NCBI GenBank assembly: GCA_934486965.1
Contig: CAKSQP010000071.1
Location: forward strand, 1 to 8,035
Length of the DNA stretch: 8,035 nt
Reading direction: 5' to 3'
DNA from: an uncultured Eubacteriales bacterium
Lineage (GTDB): Bacteria > Bacillota > Clostridia > Oscillospirales > UBA644
Every line of letters begins with the position of its first letter. The first letter of the stretch is position 1. Position numbers and translations under genes: made by a program. Below, in pieces: positions 1 through 6,252 of this stretch. The notes beneath the pieces were generated by a model that saw only the letters and a program-made list of their open reading frames with translations, did no database searches and was not told the DNA's origin.

Positions 1-223
1 GATAGAAAACTGCCTCGGAAAAGCGACGGAACTCGCCGCCCTGAAAAAGGAAAAAGGCTGGAATTATATAATAGAGGCTGACGGCGGAATAGGTTCGGAA
101 AACCTTGAAAAAGTCGCCGCGGCGGGCGTCGAAGCGTCGGTCATGGGCTCTGCGGTCTACCGTATTTCCGCAAAAGAAAGAAACGCCGAAATAATCCGAA
201 TGAAAGAGGTCGGGACAAAATGA
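1..223 (+). CDS. rpe: Ribulose-phosphate 3-epimerase, C-terminal fragment (5' end outside window)
   Basis: Reading from base 2 to the TGA at 221-223 gives about 73 residues that look like the C-terminal part of the (beta/alpha)8 barrel of ribulose-phosphate 3-epimerase. The enzyme interconverts ribulose 5-phosphate and xylulose 5-phosphate in the cytosolic pentose phosphate pathway. The visible markers are the motif IIEADGGIG, matching the family's IEVDGGI strand with its catalytic aspartate, and the later VMGSAVY, matching the phosphate-binding VAGSAVF loop. The remaining tail has the usual length for the family. The Ala in place of the usual Val before DGG is a small departure. Because the N-terminal two thirds are missing, a related sugar-phosphate epimerase such as an allulose-6-phosphate type cannot be excluded. 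The stop overlaps the start of the next gene (ATGA at 220-223), so the two are probably co-transcribed and translationally coupled. Confidence 0.75.
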   Translation, partial: IENCLGKATELAALKKEKGWNYIIEADGGIGSENLEKVAAAGVEASVMGSAVYRISAKERNAEIIRMKEVGTK

Positions 224-855
224 AGATATTTTCAAACAAATTCGAAGATTTCGTTCTCGATATGGTGACGGATATCCGAACCGACGCCTTAAATCCGAGA
301 CGGACCGTCGTCATCAATATGGATACGATAAACGGTTTTTTCAAGCACGGCAATATGTATTCGCCGCGTCTTAATGAGATAATCCCTAAAATCGTACAGG
401 TAAACGAATATTTCGTCCATTCCGAAAAGATATTCTTTGCGGATAAACATACCGAGGAGAGCGTTGAGTTCGCGACCTATCCTCCGCACTGTATGGACGG
501 CGACGAAAGCGAAGTTATCGAGGAACTGCGGTTCTTTTCCGAAAGAAGCAATTCGGTTACGATAGAAAAAAATTCGACAAACGCCTTTTTCGTCGGAGAG
601 TTTATGGCATGGCTCCGCGAAAATATAAAATCGGTCGAAAATTTCGTTATCGTCGGGGGAGCGACCGACATCTGCGTTATGCAGTTCGCTCTTTCCCTTA
701 AAGCATATTTCGACCAACTCAACAGACAGAAAAACGTCGCGGTTGTCGAAAACGCCGTTCAGACTTTCGACAGCGAGGGGCATGACGGCGACAAAATGCA
801 CATTTTCGCAATTTACAATATGATAATGAACGGAGTAAGCGTGTATTCGATATGA
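220..855 (+). CDS. Isochorismatase-family cysteine hydrolase, nicotinamidase-like
   Basis: This is a 211-residue cytosolic hydrolase of the isochorismatase-like fold. The full catalytic triad is visible: Asp35 in VVINMDTINGF, Lys117 in TIEKNSTNAF and Cys152 in GGATDICVMQ. A metal site like that of nicotinamidase PncA is also suggested by Asp75 and His77 (ADKH) and His90 in YPPHCMDG, the counterpart of the PncA PPHC motif. Together these favour hydrolysis of nicotinamide to nicotinate and ammonia for NAD salvage, but substrate choice in this family is hard to read from sequence. About 28 residues precede the first core strand, somewhat more than in compact PncA proteins. The ATG overlaps the preceding stop and has an AGAGG about 10 bases upstream (205-209), which supports this start. 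Its own stop overlaps the next gene's ATG. Family assignment is firm; the nicotinamidase role is inference. Confidence 0.85.
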   Translation: MKIFSNKFEDFVLDMVTDIRTDALNPRRTVVINMDTINGFFKHGNMYSPRLNEIIPKIVQVNEYFVHSEKIFFADKHTEESVEFATYPPHCMDGDESEVIEELRFFSERSNSVTIEKNSTNAFFVGEFMAWLRENIKSVENFVIVGGATDICVMQFALSLKAYFDQLNRQKNVAVVENAVQTFDSEGHDGDKMHIFAIYNMIMNGVSVYSI

Positions 856-2000
856 ATAAGAAATTATTTCGCGACTGCCTGTTTCTCGTTATATACGCCG
901 TCGTTCTCGTTGTCGTTCTCTTAAACCTCAATATGATAACGGGCGTCGTCGGAGCGGTGCTTGCGGTCCTTACCCCATTGTTTATCGGAATAATCATTGC
1001 GCTGATACTGAATATTCCGTATATGTATACGAACCGATTTATTTTGCGGAGGGTTTTGAAAAACAAGGCTCCCCGCGCGGCAAAAACTTTCAGTCTCGTA
1101 TTTGTATATATCGTTCTTCTGCTGATAATCTTCCTTCTTATATGGTTCGTTATCCCCGAAATTATCGGAAGCGGTCAGCAGTTTATCTCGAATATGGAAA
1201 CCTACTATACGAACATCACGAACGTCGTTTCGGCGATAGGCGAACGTTTCCACATGAGCGAGGAAAATATCGCGGAATATCTCGGACTTTTCCGCAACAT
1301 TTTCGATAATACATCTCAGGTATTCGCCGATGTGCTTTCGGGACTTGTAAACGTAACGTCTTCAATAATCGGCTTTATAACAAACTTTTTCTTCGGACTT
1401 ATTTTTTCGGTATATCTGCTTGTCGATAAAAAAGGACTTAAAATGCAGATGACGAACTATGTCAAAGCGTTTTCGAAAAAACGCACGGCGATGTGGATAC
1501 TCGGAACGGTCAGACTTTCGAAGACGGTTTTTGAGGAATATATGATACAGCGTCTTATAGACGTCTTTGTGTCGGGAATACTTTTCCTTGTATTTTCCTT
1601 TATCCTCGGCTTCAACTTTCCGGTCCTTATCTCGGCGATAATCGGAATATGCTGTATGATCCCCGCTTTCGGGTCGTTTATCGGCGGACTTCTCTCGGCG
1701 CTTCTGGTTCTGGTCGTCGACCCCGGCAAATTTTTCTTTTTCGTCCTCTTCTTTATCGTTCTCAACTGGCTTGAACGGACATTCGTCCTTCCGAGACTGA
1801 TAAAGGACAAAACGAAGATACCCGCGCTGTGGGTGCTTGTCGCGGTCTATGTCGGCGGACGTCTCGCGGGCTTTGCGGGAATGCTTTTCGCAGTCCCCGT
1901 CGCCGCAGTGATATACAGACTTGTAAAAGAGATAATCGCATATAACAAAGACAGAAAAATAAAAGAAGAAACAAAAAATATTCAGAAAACGGTGAAATAA
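852..2000 (+). CDS. AI-2E family transporter (UPF0118 type integral membrane protein)
   Basis: This is a 382-residue polytopic membrane protein with the layout of the AI-2E transporter family (former UPF0118; TqsA, YdbI and YtvI relatives). Two N-terminal hydrophobic helices lie at roughly residues 8-54, including the typical PLFIGIIIALILN stretch. A third helix is at about 80-103, followed by a soluble segment of about 60 residues. A helix at about 168-192 comes next, then a C-terminal bundle from about 235 to 358 carrying IPAFGSFIGG and GFAGMLFAVPVAAVIY, which match the family's conserved glycine/proline turns. The tail is charged and rich in lysine. Members have been linked to autoinducer-2 export or to Na+/H+ antiport, and the substrate here is unknown. 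The start is set by an ATGA overlap with the upstream hydrolase. The nearest GGAG (832-835) is 16 bases away, so reinitiation after the upstream stop is likely. Confidence 0.9.
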   Translation: MNKKLFRDCLFLVIYAVVLVVVLLNLNMITGVVGAVLAVLTPLFIGIIIALILNIPYMYTNRFILRRVLKNKAPRAAKTFSLVFVYIVLLLIIFLLIWFVIPEIIGSGQQFISNMETYYTNITNVVSAIGERFHMSEENIAEYLGLFRNIFDNTSQVFADVLSGLVNVTSSIIGFITNFFFGLIFSVYLLVDKKGLKMQMTNYVKAFSKKRTAMWILGTVRLSKTVFEEYMIQRLIDVFVSGILFLVFSFILGFNFPVLISAIIGICCMIPAFGSFIGGLLSALLVLVVDPGKFFFFVLFFIVLNWLERTFVLPRLIKDKTKIPALWVLVAVYVGGRLAGFAGMLFAVPVAAVIYRLVKEIIAYNKDRKIKEETKNIQKTVK

Positions 2001-3023
2001 ATGATAAAAGAACAACTTTCTCAGATAAAGGACGCCGCGGAAAAATTTCTTTCCGAAACGTCGTCGCTTGAAGAACTTGAAAATTTAAGAGTAAAATACC
2101 TCGGTAAAAAAGGCGAACTTACCGCCGTTCTTTCCCAGATGGGCAAACTTTCTCCCGAAGAAAGACCCGTTGTCGGAAAACTCTCGAACGAAGTCCGCGG
2201 GTTTATCGAAAACGCGATAAAGACCAAAAAGGACGAACTTTCCGCTCTTGCTCTTGAAATGAAACTCGAAGAGGAAAAACTCGACGTCACTCTTCCCGGA
2301 AAAGAGATAAGAGTCGGCAAAAAGCACCCCCTGTCGATAGTACTCGACGAGATAAAAGAGGCGTTCGTCTCTCTCGGATATTCCATTGTCGACGGACCCG
2401 AAGTCGAATATGACCACTACAATTTCGAAGCCCTGAATATCCCGAAGAACCACCCTGCGCGCGACAGTCAGGACACTTTCTATTTCTCTCCCGAAATTCT
2501 TCTCCGTTCGCAGACCTCCTGCGTTCAGGTAAGAACGATGGAAAAGATGCGTCCCCCGATAAAGATTATCGCTCCGGGCAGAGTTTACCGTATAGACGAG
2601 ATCGACGCCACCCACTCTCCGATGTTCCATCAGATCGAAGGTCTTGTCGTCGATAAGGGCATAAATATGTCTCATCTTAAAGGTTCTCTCGACGTTATCG
2701 CGAAAAAACTTTACGGCGAGAACGCAAAGACCCGTATCCGCCCCGATTACTTCCCGTTTACCGAACCCTCCTGCGAAATCTCCGTCACCTGCTTCAAATG
2801 CGGCGGTGAAGGCTGCGCTTTCTGTAAGGACGAGGGCTATATCGAGATAGGCGGCGCGGGAATGGTCAACCCGAAAGTTCTGGAGGGCTGCGGTATAGAC
2901 CCCGAAGAATACAGCGGATTTGCGTTCGGCATGGGACTTGAACGGCTCGTTATGCAGCGCTACAAGATAAGCGATATAAGAATGCTTTTCGAAAACGACG
3001 TCCGTTTCCTCGGAAACTTTTAA
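2001..3023 (+). CDS. pheS: Phenylalanine-tRNA ligase alpha subunit
   Basis: This 340-residue protein is the catalytic alpha subunit of the (alpha-beta)2 phenylalanyl-tRNA synthetase, which attaches phenylalanine to tRNA-Phe in the cytosol. Residues 1 to about 90 form the charged, helical coiled-coil arm that contacts tRNA. The class II catalytic domain follows, with HPARDSQDTFYF near 151, RSQTSCVQVRTM near 170, the motif 2 region DATHSPMFHQIEG near 202, and motif 3 GFAFGMGLER at 306-315. Ala308 is the residue equivalent to E. coli Ala294, which limits the size of the phenylalanine pocket, and it is of wild type here. Four cysteines (264, 267, 272, 275; CFKCGGEGCAFC) form a zinc-knuckle-like insert common in Firmicutes PheS. 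The ATG directly follows the TAA of the membrane protein gene. A GGTGA at 1991-1995 inside the end of that gene is a plausible ribosome binding site. pheT follows after 17 bases. Confidence 0.98.
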   Translation: MIKEQLSQIKDAAEKFLSETSSLEELENLRVKYLGKKGELTAVLSQMGKLSPEERPVVGKLSNEVRGFIENAIKTKKDELSALALEMKLEEEKLDVTLPGKEIRVGKKHPLSIVLDEIKEAFVSLGYSIVDGPEVEYDHYNFEALNIPKNHPARDSQDTFYFSPEILLRSQTSCVQVRTMEKMRPPIKIIAPGRVYRIDEIDATHSPMFHQIEGLVVDKGINMSHLKGSLDVIAKKLYGENAKTRIRPDYFPFTEPSCEISVTCFKCGGEGCAFCKDEGYIEIGGAGMVNPKVLEGCGIDPEEYSGFAFGMGLERLVMQRYKISDIRMLFENDVRFLGNF

Positions 3024-3026
3024 GAT

Positions 3027-3031
3027 AGGAG
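3027..3031 (+). promoter_or_regulatory. Ribosome binding site of pheT
   Basis: AGGAG sits 9 bases before the pheT ATG at 3041, within the 17-base pheS-pheT gap. It is one of the two clear Shine-Dalgarno sites in the window and fixes the pheT start. Confidence 0.85.
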
Positions 3032-3040
3032 TACATAAAA

Positions 3041-5425
3041 ATGGATATTTCATATAAATGGCTTAAAGAATTCGCAAACGTTTCCGCAGGCAGTAAGGAA
3101 TTTATGCACCGCATGAATATGAGCGGCACCGAAATAAAAGGTTTCCGTTCTCTTTCGGACGGGCTCTCGAATATCGCCGTCGGAAAAATTCTCAAAATAG
3201 AAAGACACCCCGACGCCGATAAACTCGTCGTTTGTCAGGTAGATGTCGGCGACAAGGGCACGGTTCAGATAGTAACCGCGGCAACAAACGTTTTTGAAGG
3301 GGCTGTCGTTCCCGTCGCTCTTCATAAATCGGTCGTTGCGGGCGGACATAAAATAGAAAAAGGCAAACTCCGCGGCGTTGAAAGCAACGGAATGTTCTGC
3401 TCCGTCGAAGAACTCGGACTTACCGAACACGATTATCCCGACGCGATAAAAGACGGGATTTTGATTCTCAAAGAGGGAAATCCCGGCGACAGCATTTTCA
3501 CAACTCTCGGAATGGACGACGTCATTTTCGAAGCCGACGTCGCGACAAACCGTCCCGACTGCCTTTCCGTTAAAGGAATAGCAAGAGAAGCGGCGGCAAC
3601 TTTCGGCGTTCCCTTTGTCGAAAGAAAGCCCGAACTCAAAAACACCGTAAAAGAAGACGTTTCAAAATATCTTAAAGTTACCGTGAACGCTCCCGACCTT
3701 TGCCCGAGATACACCGCAAGAGTCGTCAAAAACGTAAGGATAGCGCCGTCTCCTCTGTGGCTTGTCGAAAAACTCCGCAACAGCGGGATACGTTCGATAA
3801 ACAATATCGTCGATATAACGAACTACGTTATGATGGAATACGGTCAGCCGATGCACGCTTTCGACTACGCCTGCGTTAAGGGCGGCGAAATCATCGTCAG
3901 ACGCGCAGGGGACAGCAAGACCGTAAGAACTCTTGACGGCGAAGAAAGAGCCCTGAAACCCGAAATGCTCGTCATTGCCGACGCCGAAAAGCCGATCGCC
4001 GTCGCGGGCGTTATGGGCGGCGAAAACAGCGAAATCACCGACAAAACCGAAACGGTCGTTTTCGAATCCGCGAACTTCTTCGGTCCGTCGATAAGAAGAA
4101 CCGCAAAGGCTGTCGGAATGAGGACCGACGCCTCTGCAAGATATGAAAAAGGGCTTGACCCTCTCATGACAAGAGAGGCGCTTGACAGAGCGTGCGAACT
4201 TGTCGAAATGCTTGATGCGGGCGACGTTATCGACGAAGTCATCGATATCGACTCTTCCGATAAAACTCAGAAGAAGATTCATCTTGACGTCGACTGGATA
4301 AACACCTATATCAACACTTCGCTTTCCCGCAGAGAAATGGAAAAAATTCTCGAATCCCTCTGCTTTGAAATAAAACTTCACGACGTTATCGTTCCGTCGT
4401 TCCGTTCCGATATCGAAACGAAATACGACCTCTCCGAAGAAGTTGCGAGAATTTACGGCTACGATAATATCAAGCCCGAAAGCTTTAAGAGCGAGGCGTC
4501 GGGCGGCGGATATACCGACGAACAGAAATTCATTATAAAACTCAACGAATCTCTCCGCGCCGCAGGTCTTTCCGAGATATTCACCTATACATTTATCGGC
4601 CCGAAAGCGTTCGATAAGATACGCGTTCCCGAAAACGACGAAAGAAGAAATTACCTTAAAATTTCAAATCCGCTCGGTGAAGACACCTCTGTAATGAGAA
4701 CGACGACTTTGCCCTCGATGCTTGAAATTCTTTCGAGAAACTATAATAACAGAAACCCCGAAGCATATCTTTACGAACTCGGAAAAGTCTTTGAAAAGAC
4801 GTCCGACGAAACCCTGCCGAACGAAAAAACTGTCGTTACCGTCGGTTTTTACGATAATTCAGGAGCGTCCGACTTCTTCACCCTCAAAGGTATGATAGAA
4901 AGCGTCATTGCGGCAATGAACATAAAGAACGTTTCTTACGTTCCCTGCACCGATAACGCGTCCTATCACCCCGGAAGATGCGCATATCTTCTTTCCGACG
5001 GCGAAAAAATAGGCGTGTTCGGCGAAATCCACCCGACTGTCGCCGCAAATTACGAAATCGACAAAAAGGTATACTGCGCCGAGATCGCTCTTGAAAAACT
5101 CTATGCGTCGGTCGGCGAAGAAAAGAAATATAAGCCCGTTCCCAAGCACCCTGCCTCCACCCGTGACCTCGGTCTTCTCTGCAGGGACGAAGTTTATAAT
5201 GCCGATATTGTCGATATTATAAAGACCGCGGGCGGCAAACATCTCGAAAGCGTAAAACTCTTCGATATCTATACGGGAAAACAGGTCGCTACCGGCTATA
5301 AGAGCCTTGCATATTCCCTTGTCTTCAGAAAAGAAGACGGAACCTTTGCGGACGCCGAGATAGACGCTTTCGTTTCGAAGATCCTTGCGGCTCTCGCAGA
5401 AAAGGGGATAACCCTCCGTCAGTAA
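3041..5425 (+). CDS. pheT: Phenylalanine-tRNA ligase beta subunit
   Basis: This 794-residue protein is the beta subunit of phenylalanyl-tRNA synthetase and has the complete standard bacterial architecture. A tRNA-binding OB-fold domain lies at about residues 40-150 (VGKILKIERHPDADKLVV). The B3/4 editing domain spans about 219-395, and the B5 helix-turn-helix-like domain about 412-478 (ending EEVARIYGYDNI). A catalytic-core-like domain follows at about 485-690, and the C-terminal anticodon-binding FDX-ACB domain at about 697-793 (KHPASTRDLGLL). Editing-site landmarks are present: His272 in GQPMHAFD, the GVMGGENSEI loop, and Glu342 in VFESANFF. Hydrolysis of mischarged Tyr-tRNA-Phe is therefore likely retained. 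The length is normal for the family and there is no frameshift. It is co-transcribed with pheS and has its own strong ribosome binding site. Confidence 0.98.
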   Translation: MDISYKWLKEFANVSAGSKEFMHRMNMSGTEIKGFRSLSDGLSNIAVGKILKIERHPDADKLVVCQVDVGDKGTVQIVTAATNVFEGAVVPVALHKSVVAGGHKIEKGKLRGVESNGMFCSVEELGLTEHDYPDAIKDGILILKEGNPGDSIFTTLGMDDVIFEADVATNRPDCLSVKGIAREAAATFGVPFVERKPELKNTVKEDVSKYLKVTVNAPDLCPRYTARVVKNVRIAPSPLWLVEKLRNSGIRSINNIVDITNYVMMEYGQPMHAFDYACVKGGEIIVRRAGDSKTVRTLDGEERALKPEMLVIADAEKPIAVAGVMGGENSEITDKTETVVFESANFFGPSIRRTAKAVGMRTDASARYEKGLDPLMTREALDRACELVEMLDAGDVIDEVIDIDSSDKTQKKIHLDVDWINTYINTSLSRREMEKILESLCFEIKLHDVIVPSFRSDIETKYDLSEEVARIYGYDNIKPESFKSEASGGGYTDEQKFIIKLNESLRAAGLSEIFTYTFIGPKAFDKIRVPENDERRNYLKISNPLGEDTSVMRTTTLPSMLEILSRNYNNRNPEAYLYELGKVFEKTSDETLPNEKTVVTVGFYDNSGASDFFTLKGMIESVIAAMNIKNVSYVPCTDNASYHPGRCAYLLSDGEKIGVFGEIHPTVAANYEIDKKVYCAEIALEKLYASVGEEKKYKPVPKHPASTRDLGLLCRDEVYNADIVDIIKTAGGKHLESVKLFDIYTGKQVATGYKSLAYSLVFRKEDGTFADAEIDAFVSKILAALAEKGITLRQ

Positions 5426-5432
5426 TTTTCCG

Positions 5433-5440
5433 AAAGGAGA
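5433..5440 (+). promoter_or_regulatory. Ribosome binding site of the ireB-type gene
   Basis: AAAGGAGA lies 6 bases before the ATG at 5447, within the 21-base gap after pheT. It is the strongest Shine-Dalgarno match in the window and suggests high, independent translation of the small protein. Confidence 0.85.
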
Positions 5441-5446
5441 TACTAT

Positions 5447-5689
5447 ATGAACAACACTATAAGGTTCACTCTTAAAACCAACAAAGAAAAGGAAATGAAA
5501 AATATCCTCACTCAGGTTTACGACGCTCTGGTCGAACAGGGCTATAACCCGATAAACCAGATAGTCGGATATATCATTTCCGAAGACCCCACCTATATAA
5601 CGAACCATAAGAACGCCAGAAGCCTTATCTGCAAGATAGACCGCGACGAACTTATGGAGACCCTTATCAAAAATTATCTGGAGCACTGA
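5447..5689 (+). CDS. ireB: IreB-family regulatory phosphoprotein (UPF0297, YrzL type)
   Basis: This 80-residue cytosolic protein matches the UPF0297/IreB family over its whole length. The central signature GYNPINQIVGYIISEDP (residues 32-48) is nearly identical to the family's GYNPINQIVGYLLSGDP, and it is followed by H54, AR at 57-58 and the C-terminal RDELMETLIKNYL helix. In Enterococcus faecalis IreB is a substrate of the PASTA-domain Ser/Thr kinase IreK. It is phosphorylated on N-terminal threonines and acts in cephalosporin resistance and cell-wall stress control. Threonines at 4 and 8, in the TIRFTL start, are candidate equivalents here. The family usually lies between alaS and ruvX; here it lies directly after pheT, and no ruvX or YrzB-like gene follows. 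Small departures are Glu46 for the usual Gly in SGDP and Asn53 before His54. Family assignment is firm; the kinase link in this organism is inferred. Confidence 0.93.
   Translation: MNNTIRFTLKTNKEKEMKNILTQVYDALVEQGYNPINQIVGYIISEDPTYITNHKNARSLICKIDRDELMETLIKNYLEH
5680..5683 (+). promoter_or_regulatory. Probable ribosome binding site for the 186-residue membrane protein
   Basis: GGAG lies 7 bases before the ATG at 5691 and falls within the last codons of the ireB-type gene. It supports this start and coupled translation across a one-base gap. Confidence 0.6.
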
Positions 5690-5690
5690 A

Positions 5691-6251
5691 ATGGTATCAA
5701 ACAACGTTTTTTACGAACAGCTCTACAAAAGACATAAGCAGGCGAAAGACTACGCCGTTCAGGCGCTTATCTTCTTCGGGTGCGTCGCTCTTTCGGGCGT
5801 TGCTTATCTCCTGCTGTCCTTTCTTCTCCCGATGATAGGTTTCCCGAGCTTTATCGGAAGAACTCTCGGAATTTTTGCGATAATCGGTATCGTCTGGGTC
5901 GGCTATAAACAGTTCATGCGTTTTGACAGGGAATTCGAATATTCCTATCTTGACGGCGAATTTGACGTCGATATCATCTATACGAAGACCGAGCGCAAAA
6001 GACTGCTTTCTTTCAAAACGAAAGATTTCGAGACTTTCGGCGAATATACGCCCGAAGTCGCCGCAAGGCTGAAAAACACCCGTTTTGACGCGAAATACGA
6101 CTTCCTTTCTTACGATAAGAACTCCGAAAACCAAAAATGTTATGCGATCCTTAACGTGAGAAACGTCGGAAAAACGCTTATTCTTATAGAGCCGAAAGCG
6201 GAAATCCTTGCGGATATGCAAAGATACCGCAGACTCGGAACGGGCGAATGA
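5691..6251 (+). CDS. Two-helix membrane protein of unknown function (DUF6106-like)
   Basis: This 186-residue protein has no function I can name. A short polar N-terminus rich in lysine and arginine (1-20) precedes two hydrophobic helices at about 22-49 and 54-76. These are joined by a very short turn (IGFPSFIGR), forming a hairpin that would leave both ends on the same, probably cytosolic, side. After this comes a soluble domain of about 105 residues beginning EYSYLDGEFDVDIIY, with a basic KTERKRLLSF turn and a late strand KTLILIEP. This pattern of alternating strands resembles small PH-like membrane-attached domains. From memory it also resembles Clostridia proteins labelled DUF6106, but I could not confirm that. 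The gene lies one base after ireB and one base before the AcpS fusion, so it is surely co-expressed with both. Its steady conservation of neighbours would need comparison across genomes. Confidence 0.85.
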   Translation: MVSNNVFYEQLYKRHKQAKDYAVQALIFFGCVALSGVAYLLLSFLLPMIGFPSFIGRTLGIFAIIGIVWVGYKQFMRFDREFEYSYLDGEFDVDIIYTKTERKRLLSFKTKDFETFGEYTPEVAARLKNTRFDAKYDFLSYDKNSENQKCYAILNVRNVGKTLILIEPKAEILADMQRYRRLGTGE

Positions 6252-6252
6252 T

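Noticed and set aside
67..72. TATAAT resembling a -10 promoter element
   Set aside because: It lies inside the rpe coding region and has no -35-like sequence at suitable spacing, so it is probably chance.
2791..2826. Four-cysteine cluster in PheS considered as an unusual inserted metal-binding domain
   Set aside because: This zinc-knuckle-like segment is a common feature of PheS in many Bacillota and is not an insertion specific to this sequence.
2085..3053. Long antisense open frames opposite pheS, pheT and other genes (up to about 320 codons, for example 2085-3053 and 4859-5704 on the minus strand)
   Set aside because: They lie wholly opposite clearly conserved genes, have no recognisable domains, and follow from codon use that avoids TTA, CTA and TCA, which keeps antisense frames free of stops.
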